Assembly: GCF_003201875.1 (NCBI RefSeq) | Contig: NZ_QJKD01000002.1 | Span: 310,001 to 374,000, forward strand | Source: Hungatella effluvii | GTDB lineage: Bacteria > Bacillota > Clostridia > Lachnospirales > Lachnospiraceae | Reading direction: 5' to 3' | DNA length: 64,000 bases | Shown here: positions 49,444-58,971 of the stretch, one piece after another | Position numbering within the stretch: the stretch's first letter is position 1 | Layout: every line of letters begins with the position of its first letter | Notes under the pieces: generated by a model | Database searches by the model: none | Told to the model about the DNA's origin: nothing | Seen by the model: only the letters and a program-made list of their open reading frames with translations | Translations under genes and position numbers: made by a program

Positions 49444-49998
49444 ATGGGAAAGATAAAAGTAACACCGTGTGATATTAAAGGGCTTTATGTGATTGAACCG
49501 TCTGTATTTCCGGATTCCAGGGGATATTTTATGGAGACTTATAACCAGAATGATTTTAAGGAAGCAGGACTTAACATGGTATTTGTGCAGGACAACCAGT
49601 CCATGTCTGTGAAGGGTGTGCTTCGCGGCCTTCATTTCCAGAAACAGTTTCCACAGGGAAAGCTGGTGCGTGCAGTGCGAGGAAGTGTCTTTGACGTGGC
49701 GGTGGATCTTCGTTCTGATTCCGAGACGTACGGGAAATGGTTTGGCGTTGAACTGACTGCAGAGAATAAAAAGCAGTTTTATATCCCGGAGGGCTTTGCC
49801 CACGGCTTCCTGGTTCTGTCCGATGAGGCGGAATTTGCTTACAAATGTACGGATTTCTACCATCCGGGCGACGAGGGCGGAATTCTCTGGAGCGATCCGG
49901 AGATCGGCATCGACTGGCCGATCGAGGAAGGTATGGAACTGATCATTTCCGATAAGGACCAGAAGTGGAGCGGAATTCGGGATACATTTAAATTTTAA
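49444..49998 (+). CDS. rfbC: dTDP-4-dehydrorhamnose 3,5-epimerase
   Basis: The 184-residue protein starts at ATG 49444 behind AAAGGAG. It has the cupin core of RfbC: VFPDSRGYFMETYN, FVQDNQSMSVKGVLRGLHFQ (catalytic His), GSVFDVAVDLR, YIPEGFAHGFLVLSD (catalytic Tyr/His region) and the C-terminal WSDPEIGIDWP and ILSEKDQ-like end (here IISDKDQKWSGI). It performs the third step of dTDP-L-rhamnose synthesis. The other rhamnose genes are not within the window and must lie elsewhere. It is followed 17 bp later by the exporter permease gene. Confidence 0.95.
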   Translation: MGKIKVTPCDIKGLYVIEPSVFPDSRGYFMETYNQNDFKEAGLNMVFVQDNQSMSVKGVLRGLHFQKQFPQGKLVRAVRGSVFDVAVDLRSDSETYGKWFGVELTAENKKQFYIPEGFAHGFLVLSDEAEFAYKCTDFYHPGDEGGILWSDPEIGIDWPIEEGMELIISDKDQKWSGIRDTFKF

Positions 49999-50015
49999 CC
50001 GGAGAGGAGCGAACC

Positions 50016-50825
50016 ATGGATTATCTGGTTTCCTTATGTAAAGAGATTGTACACAAGAGAAAATTGATTCTGGACCTGGCAAAGGCGGACTTTAAGAAGC
50101 GGTTTGTAGGTTCTTATTTCGGTATCGTGTGGATGTTTTTGCAGCCGCTTGCGACTGTGCTGGTCTATTTCTGCGTGTTCCAGCTGGGGTTTAAGAGCGT
50201 GCCGCCAGTGAATTATCCGTACGTGCTGTGGCTGCTTCCCGGCATCATGCCGTGGTTTTACTTTAGCGAGGTATTAAACACGGGAACCAACTGCCTGCAG
50301 GAATACAGCTATCTCGTTAAGAAAGTGGTATTCCGCGTGGAGATTCTGCCGGTTATCAAGTTGCTGTCCTGCATGATGGTTCATGGAATATTCGCCGTCA
50401 TCATGATGGTTGTCTTTCTGGCCTATCGGATTCCGCCGAGAATCAGCTGGATACAGATTGTTTATTATACCTTTGCATGTTCCATGCTGTCTCTGGCCCT
50501 GACATACTGTACCAGTGCCATCAATGTTTTCTTTAAGGATATGGCGCAGATTGTAGGGATTGTCCTGCAGTTCGGCATGTGGATGGTTCCGATCATGTGG
50601 GCGCCGGAGAATTTTCCAGGTGCGCCGGAATGGCTGGATAAAGTGCTGAAATTTAATCCATTCTACTACATCGTGGCCGGTTACCGCGACAGCATGCTGA
50701 CCGGGGACGGATTCTGGATGCGGCCGACACTGGGAATCTACTTCTGGGCGGTGACCATCATTTTGATGCTGATCGGACTGAAGGTATTTAAAAAGCTGCG
50801 GCCGCATTTTTCCGATGTACTGTAA
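50016..50825 (+). CDS. ABC-2 polysaccharide exporter permease (Wzm/TagG-like)
   Basis: The 269-residue protein has six predicted transmembrane helices after an N-terminal amphipathic segment. The family pattern KADFKKRFVGSYFGIVWMFL (about 24-43) precedes TM1, and PLATVLVYFCVFQLGFK lies within it; the late FNPFYYIVAGYRDSMLTGDG (about 211-230) is also typical. With the ATPase encoded next it moves complete polysaccharide chains across the membrane. It starts behind GGAGAGGAG. Confidence 0.93.
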   Translation: MDYLVSLCKEIVHKRKLILDLAKADFKKRFVGSYFGIVWMFLQPLATVLVYFCVFQLGFKSVPPVNYPYVLWLLPGIMPWFYFSEVLNTGTNCLQEYSYLVKKVVFRVEILPVIKLLSCMMVHGIFAVIMMVVFLAYRIPPRISWIQIVYYTFACSMLSLALTYCTSAINVFFKDMAQIVGIVLQFGMWMVPIMWAPENFPGAPEWLDKVLKFNPFYYIVAGYRDSMLTGDGFWMRPTLGIYFWAVTIILMLIGLKVFKKLRPHFSDVL

Positions 50826-50852
50826 GAGGCCCGAAATGGAGGACTAAGATTC

Positions 50853-52226
50853 GTGAAATCAAAAAATAGTGCGATTTCGGTAAAGGATGTTACAAAGATT
50901 TACCGGCTATACGAAAAGCCCATCGACCGTTTAAAAGAGGCGATGAGCATTACCCATAAAAATTATCACAGAGATTTCTACGCGTTAAACGGAATTTCCT
51001 TTGATGTAAATAAAGGCGAGACGGTGGGAATCATCGGAACAAATGGTTCTGGTAAGTCCACCATCTTAAAGATTATTACCGGGGTTCTGACCCCGACGAC
51101 CGGCGAGGTGGAGGTGGACGGAGTGATTTCCGCCTTACTGGAGCTGGGAGCCGGATTCAACATGGATTACACCGGCATTGAAAATATCTTTATGAACGGC
51201 ACCATGATGGGCTTTTCCAGAAAGGAGATGGAGGCGAAGCTTCAGGATATTCTGGAGTTTGCCGATATCGGAGATTTCGTCTATCAGCCGGTTAAGACGT
51301 ATTCCAGCGGTATGTTTGTACGGCTGGCTTTTGCGCTTGCGATTAATGTGGAGCCGGAGATTCTGATCGTTGACGAGGCGCTGTCAGTAGGCGACGTCTT
51401 CTTTCAGGCCAAGTGCTACCGTCGTATGGAAGAGATCAGGAAGAACGGCACCACCATTCTGATGGTTACCCACGATATGGGCGCTATTATTAAGTACTGC
51501 GACCGCGTCGTGGTGCTGAACAAAGGCGCATTTATTGCCCAGGGAGAACCGGGGAAGATGGTTGATCTATATAAGAAGATTCTGGCGAATCAGATAGATC
51601 AGCTGGAAGACGAGCTGGTGGAACTGAATTCGGAGGAGATGAGTGATTTCTCGGGAGACAGCGCCGCCGGACAGAGGCGGAAGGCGGAAGCCCACAGCGG
51701 CCTCATGAAGGAAAAACTGACGATCAATCCCGCAAAGACAGAATATGGCGACGGACGGGCGGAGATCGTGGATTTCGGCCTTTTTGACGAGCGGGGTAAT
51801 TTGACGAACCTGCTTTTAAAGGGCGAGATGTTTACGATTAAAGAGCGGATCCATTTTAACACCAGCCTGGATACCCCGATTTTTACGTATACGATCAAGG
51901 ATAAACGGGGAGCTGATTTGACGGGAACCAATACCATGTATGAATCGGCGGATGTGAAGCCGGTGAAGAATGGCGACGAATACGAGGTGGAATTCAGTCA
52001 GAAGATGACGCTTCAGGGAGGCGAATATCTGCTATCCATGAGCTGTACCGGATTTGAAAATGGGGAGCACGTGGTATATCACCGCCTGTATGATATTGCA
52101 AATATAACGGTAATTTCCAATAAGAACACAGTGGGCGTCTACGATATGGAATCGGAAGTGAAGGTGGCCCTGAAACGGGGAGTCGCTGTACTAAGCGGTC
52201 AAAGAACGCCCGCTAAGTACCAGTGA
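50853..52226 (+). CDS. ABC polysaccharide exporter ATPase with C-terminal glycan-binding-like domain (Wzt-like)
   Basis: The 457-residue protein starts at GTG 50853 (GGAGG nine bases before). ATPase: Walker A IIGTNGSGKSTILK (about 66-79), signature YSSGMFVRLAFALA, Walker B ILIVDEALSVGD and switch His in VTHDMG. Residues about 290-457 form an extra beta-rich domain (EIVDFGLFDERGNLTNLLLK; YTIKDKRGADLTGTNTMY), like the Wzt C-terminal domain that recognises a modified chain end before export. This supports a chain-termination mechanism and fits the methyltransferase/kinase-like genes directly downstream. Confidence 0.93.
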   Translation: MKSKNSAISVKDVTKIYRLYEKPIDRLKEAMSITHKNYHRDFYALNGISFDVNKGETVGIIGTNGSGKSTILKIITGVLTPTTGEVEVDGVISALLELGAGFNMDYTGIENIFMNGTMMGFSRKEMEAKLQDILEFADIGDFVYQPVKTYSSGMFVRLAFALAINVEPEILIVDEALSVGDVFFQAKCYRRMEEIRKNGTTILMVTHDMGAIIKYCDRVVVLNKGAFIAQGEPGKMVDLYKKILANQIDQLEDELVELNSEEMSDFSGDSAAGQRRKAEAHSGLMKEKLTINPAKTEYGDGRAEIVDFGLFDERGNLTNLLLKGEMFTIKERIHFNTSLDTPIFTYTIKDKRGADLTGTNTMYESADVKPVKNGDEYEVEFSQKMTLQGGEYLLSMSCTGFENGEHVVYHRLYDIANITVISNKNTVGVYDMESEVKVALKRGVAVLSGQRTPAKYQ

Positions 52227-52290
52227 CATGTATCGCACGTAAGAGACCAAAAGACGGTCTCTAAGTGCTCATAACAAGGAGGAAAATGAT

Positions 52291-53073
52291 ATGGGGAGCA
52301 TCAGTTCCGAAATAAAAGATCTCCTGTTGAAGTATCACGGCAACACGAAGCAGGCGATTAAGGAAGAGCCGGAGCCCGCATACTTCTATGCGTTATCGGA
52401 TACCCGGGAAAATGTACTGGAATGGTATGATTTCAAGCCGGAAGCCTCTCTTCTGGAGGTCGGATCCGGCTGTGGGGCCTTAACCGGCCTTTACAGCAGA
52501 CGTGTGAAGGACGTGACCGTTCTGGACGAAGATCTGGAGGATCTGGAAGTGAACCGCCTCCGCCATGGCGCCCGCGGAAATATTCAGTATGTGAAGGGCA
52601 GCCTTAACACGTATGAGGGCGGCGCATTCGATTACGTGGTGATGGCCGGATCCCTGAAAATGCCGTATGAAGCGCAGATTAACAGGGCTAAATCTCTGCT
52701 GAAGCCGGGCGGAACCCTGATTGTAGCGGTGGATAACCGTCTTGGCCTCAAATATAAGTCGGGCGTGAAACCGGATGAGACCTGCCTGCTTAAGATGGAG
52801 CTGACGGAGCTTCTGTGCAGTGCCTCTGACGGAAAATGCGGCAAACTCGAATACTATTATCCCATGCCGGATTACCGTCTGCCCGTGACCATCTATTCGG
52901 ATGAGCATCTTCCTGCGAAGGGAGAGCTGGCTCACGCGGTTCTCGCTTACGATTATCCGGAGTATATCCGGTTTGATCCGGGAAAATTTTTCGACGAAAT
53001 ATGTGAAGCCGGACTGTTTGAAGCGTTTGCAAACTCATTTTTAGCCATATGGAGCAGCTATGAAGAAGACTAA
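52291..53073 (+). CDS. SAM-dependent methyltransferase
   Basis: The 260-residue protein starts behind AAGGAGG at ATG 52291. The Rossmann-type methyltransferase has motif [17 protein letters not shown] (about 51-66), motif [15 protein letters not shown], a motif III-like region [10 protein letters not shown] and [20 protein letters not shown]. The last, NRLGLKY, is a pattern I associate with methyltransferases attached to glycan-synthesis enzymes. It overlaps the following giant gene by 14 bp, so the two are made together. It probably methylates a sugar or phosphate at the chain end, in the manner of WbdD. Confidence 0.88.
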   Translation: MGSISSEIKDLLLKYHGNTKQAIKEEPEPAYFYALSDTRENVLEWYDFKPEASLLEVGSGCGALTGLYSRRVKDVTVLDEDLEDLEVNRLRHGARGNIQYVKGSLNTYEGGAFDYVVMAGSLKMPYEAQINRAKSLLKPGGTLIVAVDNRLGLKYKSGVKPDETCLLKMELTELLCSASDGKCGKLEYYYPMPDYRLPVTIYSDEHLPAKGELAHAVLAYDYPEYIRFDPGKFFDEICEAGLFEAFANSFLAIWSSYEED

Positions 53074-56000
53074 GTACATTAAATACAACAGGACCCGCCG
53101 GGAAGAGTTTCAGATACGGACCTGTATCGTGGAAGAGGACGGGAAACAGTATGTGGAGAAAACGGCTTTAAACGAGCAGGCAGTCTCCCATATCCGGTCG
53201 ATGAAGGAAAAATATGACCGTCTGACCGATCAGAGTCCTCTGGGCGTGGCCCTGGTGACGCTGGATCAGGAGGGACGCACTGCACGTTTCCCATTTCTGA
53301 AGGGGGAGACCATGGCCGAGATCCTGGGCCGCAAAATAAAAGAGGAACGTGTCCCGGTGGAGGAACTGAAGAAAGCCATGGAACTGGTCCTGGAGGTTCG
53401 GGAAGGTTTCTTAAGACCGTTTGTGGAAACCGCTGAGTTTGTCACGGTGTTTGGCCGGTATACGGGTTCAGAAGGGAAGGCAGAAGCTGATTCGAGTGAG
53501 GAACAGGACGAGGCATTTGTTGCTTCCAATGTGGACTGCCTGTTCGAGAATATCATGGTGACCGAAGACGGTCCGTGTTGTCTCGACTATGAATGGGTGT
53601 TCTTTTTCCCGATTCCGGTGCGCTTTATCCGTTACCGCATGCTGTATTATTTTTATGAGCAGTACAGAAGCCTTCTGGGAGAGACGACTCTGCCGGAGTT
53701 TATGGTGAATTTCGGCATCCGGCCGGAAATGATTCCGGTTTACGGAGAGATGGAACACCATTTCCAGGAGTATGTTCATGGCGAGAACCAGAAGATCTAT
53801 CTGACGAATTACATGCATGATGTCCATATCATTCCGGAAGAAATGAACGAGGTAAAGCGGGCGGTAGAAAAGCAGCGGGAATGGGTAAAACAGCTCCATC
53901 TGGAGATTGAGGAAAAGGATTTGTCCATCCGCAAGCAGATCGAGCTGAAGCGTCTGACAGACAATCATGTGACGAACCTGGAAGTGATGATCGGCAATCT
54001 CCGCCAGGATAACGAGAACATGGCCCAGACGATTGCGGTCTTAAACCGTCATGAAGCCATCATTTTCAAGGTGAAGAGAAAGCTGGGAGAGAAATTCAAC
54101 CAGAAGTTTCCCAAGGGAACCAGAAAACGGAAGATTCTGGGCTATGTGAAGAACACATTCTGCCATCCGGTGGAGTCCTTTCACTTATATACCACTCCCG
54201 AGGGGCGGAATCTCATTGAGGGAGACATGAAGATCGGCGAGGGATATCGGATTCATGGAAAACTTAAGTTTAAAGAAGAGAACGAGCCGATGGTATCCAT
54301 CGTCATTCCGGTTTACAATCAGATTGACTATACGTATGTCTGTCTGGCATCCATTTTGGAACACACCACGGATGTATCGTATGAGGTGATTATCGCGGAT
54401 GATGTCTCGACGGATGCCACTATGGAGCTGTCGAAATTTGTGGAACATGTGACCATCTGTAGAAATGAGACGAATCAGGGATTCTTACGCAACTGCAATC
54501 AGGCGGCGAAGGCGGCCCGCGGAAAATACGTGATGTTTTTGAATAACGACACCCAGGTCACACCGGGGTGGCTTAAGAGCCTGGTGGATTTAATTGAGCG
54601 CGATCCGTCGATTGGTATGGTGGGTTCCAAACTGGTTTATCCGGACGGGCGGCTTCAGGAGGCGGGCGGAATCATCTGGAGCGACGGTTCCGGCTGGAAT
54701 TACGGCCGTTTGGACGATCCGGACAAGCCGGAATATAATTACGTAAAAGATGTGGACTATATTTCAGGAGCCGCAATTCTCTTATCCAACAATCTATGGA
54801 AACAGATCGGCGGTTTCGACGACCGGTTTGCGCCTGCGTACTGTGAAGATTCCGACCTTGCTTTTGAGGTGAGAAAGGCTGGTTACCGGGTGGTATATCA
54901 GCCGCTTTCGAAGGTAATCCATTTTGAAGGCATTTCCAATGGAACCGATGTGGGTGGTAGCGGCCTTAAGCGGTACCAGGTGGAAAATTCCGTGAAGTTA
55001 AAGGAAAAATGGGCGGATGAATTCAGGAAACAGTGTGTAAACAACGGTAATCCAGACCCATTCCGGGCACGCGAGCGGAGCCAGGAAAAGGATATTATCC
55101 TGGTGATCGATCACTACGTTCCTACGTATGACAGGGACGCGGGGTCCAAGACCACCTTCCAGTATTTAAAGATGTTCCTGGAAAAGGGATATGTGGTGAA
55201 ATTTTTAGGGGACAATTTCCTTCACGAGGAGCCGTATTCCACCGTACTGATGCAGATGGGCATAGAAATCCTCTATGGACGCGACTATCAGGTGAAAATA
55301 TGGGACTGGCTGAAGGAGCATGGGGGTGACATCACAGCCGCCTATTTAAACAGGCCTCATATTGCGGAAAAATACGTGGACTTTATTGAGGAACACACCA
55401 ATATTAAGATGATTTACTACGGGCATGATCTCCATTTCCTGAGAGAGGGCCGGGAATACCAGCTGACCGGGGACGAAAAGAAGCGGGATGCGTCGGAATA
55501 CTGGAAAGCCATCGAATTTCGCATCATGCGGAAGGCGGCGGTATCGTATTATCCGTCCTATGTGGAGCGCGACGCGATCCATATGATCGATCCCACAATC
55601 CGGGTAAAGGCAATCGTGGCCTATGTATTCGAGAAATTCTTGGAGTCAGTACCGGATGACTTTGATAAGAGGGAAGGGCTGCTGTTTGTTGGCGGCTTCG
55701 CCCATCCGCCGAATGCGGATGCGGTTCTCTGGTTCGCGCGCGAGATATTCCCTAAGATCCGCGAAAAACTGGAGGTTCCCTTCTACATCGTCGGATCGAA
55801 GGTGACAGAGGAAATCCAGGCCCTGGAGCAGCCGGGAAACGGTATCATCGTGAAGGGGTTCGTCTCTGAAGAAGAACTCTCCGAACTGTACCGTACCTGC
55901 CGGATCGTGGTAGTTCCCCTGCGCTACGGCGCCGGAGTCAAAGGCAAGGTCATCGAGGCGCTTTATAACGGCGCTCCTGTCGTGACAACCTCGATCGGCG

Positions 56001-56206
56001 CGGAAGGAATCGCGGAGGCTGAATCGGTCATGTGCATCAAGGACGCCCCGGAAGAATTTGCCGAAGAGACGGTCCGCCTCTACCAGGACCCGGAGAGTCT
56101 CCGTGAACTGAGCCGGAAAACGCAGGATTATATTCGTGAGTATTACAGCGTGGATGCGGCGTGGAGTGTGGTGGAGGAAGACTTTAGAAGAACGGAAACG
56201 ATATAG
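53060..56206 (+). CDS. Multidomain protein: kinase-like domain, coiled coil, GT2 and GT4 glycosyltransferases
   Basis: The 1048-residue protein has four parts. Residues 1-255 look like a kinase fold: Lys34 in QYVEKTAL, catalytic-loop-like Asp159 and Asn164 ([10 protein letters not shown]) and Asp176-Tyr-Glu (CLDYEWVF). Residues 258-335 form a heptad-rich coiled coil. Residues 411-640 are a GT2 domain: [39 protein letters not shown]. Residues about 690-1048 are a GT4-type domain: [52 protein letters not shown]. The gene overlaps the methyltransferase gene. Together they resemble a chain-capping and ruler system with built-in polymerising enzymes. Kinase activity is inferred from sparse motifs. 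Confidence 0.88.
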   Translation: MKKTKYIKYNRTRREEFQIRTCIVEEDGKQYVEKTALNEQAVSHIRSMKEKYDRLTDQSPLGVALVTLDQEGRTARFPFLKGETMAEILGRKIKEERVPVEELKKAMELVLEVREGFLRPFVETAEFVTVFGRYTGSEGKAEADSSEEQDEAFVASNVDCLFENIMVTEDGPCCLDYEWVFFFPIPVRFIRYRMLYYFYEQYRSLLGETTLPEFMVNFGIRPEMIPVYGEMEHHFQEYVHGENQKIYLTNYMHDVHIIPEEMNEVKRAVEKQREWVKQLHLEIEEKDLSIRKQIELKRLTDNHVTNLEVMIGNLRQDNENMAQTIAVLNRHEAIIFKVKRKLGEKFNQKFPKGTRKRKILGYVKNTFCHPVESFHLYTTPEGRNLIEGDMKIGEGYRIHGKLKFKEENEPMVSIVIPVYNQIDYTYVCLASILEHTTDVSYEVIIADDVSTDATMELSKFVEHVTICRNETNQGFLRNCNQAAKAARGKYVMFLNNDTQVTPGWLKSLVDLIERDPSIGMVGSKLVYPDGRLQEAGGIIWSDGSGWNYGRLDDPDKPEYNYVKDVDYISGAAILLSNNLWKQIGGFDDRFAPAYCEDSDLAFEVRKAGYRVVYQPLSKVIHFEGISNGTDVGGSGLKRYQVENSVKLKEKWADEFRKQCVNNGNPDPFRARERSQEKDIILVIDHYVPTYDRDAGSKTTFQYLKMFLEKGYVVKFLGDNFLHEEPYSTVLMQMGIEILYGRDYQVKIWDWLKEHGGDITAAYLNRPHIAEKYVDFIEEHTNIKMIYYGHDLHFLREGREYQLTGDEKKRDASEYWKAIEFRIMRKAAVSYYPSYVERDAIHMIDPTIRVKAIVAYVFEKFLESVPDDFDKREGLLFVGGFAHPPNADAVLWFAREIFPKIREKLEVPFYIVGSKVTEEIQALEQPGNGIIVKGFVSEEELSELYRTCRIVVVPLRYGAGVKGKVIEALYNGAPVVTTSIGAEGIAEAESVMCIKDAPEEFAEETVRLYQDPESLRELSRKTQDYIREYYSVDAAWSVVEEDFRRTETI

Positions 56207-56253
56207 TGTGAGTATATACGCGAGAAGATGTGAAGTATAAAATATTATAAAAA

Positions 56254-56293
56254 GCCAGTGACTCCTGTTATTTAAGAGCCACTGGCCTTTTTG
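56254..56293. terminator. Intrinsic terminator after the export/GT operon
   Basis: GCCAGTGACTC and GAGCCACTGGC form a near-perfect stem around an AT-rich loop, then CTTTTTG, with A-rich DNA on the other side. Between here and 56331 a 17-bp sequence (GTCAGACAAGCG) occurs twice in tandem at the end of the convergent gene. Confidence 0.85.
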
Positions 56294-56317
56294 GGCGGTC
56301 AGACAAGCGCTTTACAG

Positions 56318-58018
56318 TCAGACAAGCGTTTTGCGGACTGACTTTACGCGGCACTGTTTTTTGAAAAATGCAATTCCATAGTTAAGGACTTCTGTGTATC
56401 CTTCCTCTGGCAGCCAGTCGTCGTAATGGTTTACTTCGATCTGTTTCAGAGCGGCGTCACAGGCGGTCTCCATACCTTTGTAGGTATCGGACACCTTCAG
56501 CTCCAGAATAATGGGGGGCTTCGATACATTGAGACTGCGTATCGCAATGTCGTATCGTCCAAGTCCGGCCTCTCTGTTAGACGTTACAAGGTATTCCTTC
56601 AAATTCTCTAAAATTCCCAGAAAAAATCCGTGGTAGAATGCTTCTCCTCCATCCATATAGCTGATGGAGTTTATTAGCAGCTCCGACAACTCCTTCTGGA
56701 AGCTTTCCGCCTCACCGCTTAAAAGTGCCTGATAAAGAGCGGTCATATCCTTTGTTTTTATCAGATCACGAAACCAGTTCATAACCGTGCTGTTATAGAT
56801 ATACCGTACCTCTCTGTTGGGAATGGCCAGACGGACATATGGGATATCCTCTTCCATCCTGACAGAAGTCTGTTTCAGGTAACCGGTAAAGAACAGAAAA
56901 TTCCAGAGATTATCTTCAGAATCATAGATATCTCCGTATGTGATGTCTTCATGAACCGGTTTTTCTATGATGCCGCCGGCTATAAGATTTTCGATTTCAG
57001 ATTTTACCTGGAAGTCCGCCCTCTCAACAAGGTCCTTTACTATGGCATTGGAACTGGTATTTTTCCAATAAGGGGACGGAAATGCTGCCGGGTTTATTGA
57101 CAGAGCTTTTACGTAATTAATCACGCTCCAGGGATTATAAACTTCGGCATTCCCGAACAGATATCCATCGTACCATTCCTTTAGTTCCATCTGCTTTTCC
57201 GTTCTGTGATAATCCTGGAGCATCTGATCGGCTTCCTCCTGCAGGAAACCAAAATGTTCTCCGTAGGCATCAGACAGAATGGAATGAATCTCCAGATTGT
57301 TCAGACCTGTAAAAATGGATTCTTTCGAAACCCTTAAACAACCGGTCATCACTGCAAATTCCAGGCATGGATTTGTCTTGAGCGCCGATTCAAAAACGGA
57401 ACGGATAAAACTTATCATCTGGTCATAAAAACCCGCGAACCAGGAGTTTTCCAGAGGTACATCGTATTCATCGATGAGGATAACGGTTTTTGCATCGTAG
57501 CATTTCGTCAGACATTCAGAGAGAAAACGGATTGAGGTAGCGTATTCCTGTTCACTGCCTTCTTCTTTTGCTATTCTCATATATTTATCCCTTTCCAGCT
57601 CTAATTTTCCGCTGTCAAGAATCGATATATGGCGTTTGTATTCTCTGGCGATTTCTTCACGCAGGCAGCCGAAGGCCAGTTCATAGGAGGGCTGTTTCCC
57701 TGATTTTAAGGAGAGGTTTATGACCGGAAAGGCATTCATTTTTGCCAGATAAGTGTCGCCGGCTTCCATAATTTTCATTCCTTGAAATAAAGAACGATTG
57801 CGTTCATTCCATTCATTTTCACCTGTATTTTCAAAATAATACTGGAGCATGCTTATATTCAGTGTTTTGCCAAATCGGCGAGGACGGGTAAATAAGTTCA
57901 CTTTCCCCTTCAGATCGAGCAGTTCCTTTATGAACCAGGTTTTATCTACGTAGTAGTAGCCACCGAGAATTAATTCATCAAAGCGATCAATTCCGACAGG
58001 TAGTGGTTTATATTTCAT
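56318..58018 (-). CDS. AAA-ATPase-like protein with PD-(D/E)XK nuclease-like C-terminus
   Basis: The 566-residue protein starts at the ATG ending at 58018 (GGAGG upstream). N-terminal AAA_ATPase_like domain: LPVGIDRFDELILGGYYYVD, Walker A-like RPRRFGKTLNISML (about 53-66), Walker B-like AKTVILIDEYDVPL (about 155). The C-terminal PDDEXK_9-like part includes GLGRYDIAI and the ELK of ILELKVSDT (about 520). The family is widespread in gut anaerobes, often in many near-copies per genome; its function is not established. It is opposite in strand to all surrounding polysaccharide genes and separates two operons, suggesting insertion. The tandem repeat at its 3' end suggests a local duplication there. 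Confidence 0.85.
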   Translation of the reverse strand: MKYKPLPVGIDRFDELILGGYYYVDKTWFIKELLDLKGKVNLFTRPRRFGKTLNISMLQYYFENTGENEWNERNRSLFQGMKIMEAGDTYLAKMNAFPVINLSLKSGKQPSYELAFGCLREEIAREYKRHISILDSGKLELERDKYMRIAKEEGSEQEYATSIRFLSECLTKCYDAKTVILIDEYDVPLENSWFAGFYDQMISFIRSVFESALKTNPCLEFAVMTGCLRVSKESIFTGLNNLEIHSILSDAYGEHFGFLQEEADQMLQDYHRTEKQMELKEWYDGYLFGNAEVYNPWSVINYVKALSINPAAFPSPYWKNTSSNAIVKDLVERADFQVKSEIENLIAGGIIEKPVHEDITYGDIYDSEDNLWNFLFFTGYLKQTSVRMEEDIPYVRLAIPNREVRYIYNSTVMNWFRDLIKTKDMTALYQALLSGEAESFQKELSELLINSISYMDGGEAFYHGFFLGILENLKEYLVTSNREAGLGRYDIAIRSLNVSKPPIILELKVSDTYKGMETACDAALKQIEVNHYDDWLPEEGYTEVLNYGIAFFKKQCRVKSVRKTLV

Positions 58019-58177
58019 AAAGACGACCTCCTTTTGCCAAATCAATGGTATCGTATCCTTTGCTAATTATATCAGAAAGCCAGGGTGTTCTCAATCGTTT
58101 CAATCAGGTATTATGTAGAAGTACACTGCAAAATTATTTCAAAATCCTTAAGATGGTGGATTGTTCCCCGCAATCTA

Positions 58178-58186
58178 TGGTATAAT
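58178..58186 (+). promoter_or_regulatory. Extended -10 promoter of the heptose operon
   Basis: TGG-TATAAT (58178-58186) is an extended -10 element; GGATTG 17 bp upstream is a weak -35. It lies about 75 bp before hddC. Confidence 0.6.
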
Positions 58187-58260
58187 GTGATGCAAAATGG
58201 ATTATTATGCAGTTTTGTAGCTGTTACAGATATTTTTATATAGCAGGAGGAAATCATACG

Positions 58261-58971
58261 ATGCAGGCAGTATTACTGGCAGGTGGACTGGGAACCAGGC
58301 TTCGTTCCGTGGTGGCTGACAGACCGAAGCCCATGGCGCTCATTGAGGATAAGCCGTTTATGGAGTATGTGGTGCGGGAGTTAAAGAATCATGGAATCAC
58401 GGAAATCATTTTCGCTGTTGGATATAAAGGCTCTATGGTGGAAGAATATTTTGGTGACGGAGAACGTCTGGGAATCAAGGTTTCCTATGCGTATGAGGAG
58501 ACTCTGTTAGGCACTGCAGGAGCCATTAAGAATGCCGGCCGCCTGGTGACGGATGAGCGCTTTTTCGTCTTAAATGCGGATACCTTCTATCAGATTCAGT
58601 ATGACCGCCTGGTGAAGATGAGCCAGGAGAAGAATCTGGACATGGCGCTTGTACTCCGTGAGGTACCCGATGTGTCGCGGTATGGCCGGGCTGTTCTGGA
58701 AGGAGACCGTCTGACTGCGTTTGACGAAAAGACGGAAGGTACCAGTCCGGGGACGATTAACGGCGGGGTTTATTACATGAAACGCGCCCTGCTGGACGAG
58801 ATACCGGAGGGAAAGGTTTCCTTAGAGCATGATATGATTCCAAAATGGCTTTCCGGCGGGGAGAAGGCTCTCGGCGGAATTGTAAACGACGGATATTTCA
58901 TTGATATCGGAATTCCGGAGGACTATTACCGTTTCATAGATGATGTGGAGAAAGGGGCAGTAACTGTATGA
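58261..58971 (+). CDS. hddC: D-glycero-alpha-D-manno-heptose 1-phosphate guanylyltransferase-like
   Basis: The 236-residue protein starts at ATG 58261 behind AGGAGG. Nucleotidyltransferase motifs: AVLLAGGLGTRLRSVVADRP (about 4-23), PKPMALIEDKPFMEYVV, GTAGAIKNA, FFVLNADTFY (metal site) and INGGVYYMKR. The size and pattern match HddC; alone it could be another sugar-1-phosphate nucleotidyltransferase, but the next three genes complete the GDP-heptose pathway. It makes GDP-D-glycero-alpha-D-manno-heptose from heptose-1-phosphate and GTP. It overlaps hddA by 4 bp. Confidence 0.87.
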   Translation: MQAVLLAGGLGTRLRSVVADRPKPMALIEDKPFMEYVVRELKNHGITEIIFAVGYKGSMVEEYFGDGERLGIKVSYAYEETLLGTAGAIKNAGRLVTDERFFVLNADTFYQIQYDRLVKMSQEKNLDMALVLREVPDVSRYGRAVLEGDRLTAFDEKTEGTSPGTINGGVYYMKRALLDEIPEGKVSLEHDMIPKWLSGGEKALGGIVNDGYFIDIGIPEDYYRFIDDVEKGAVTV

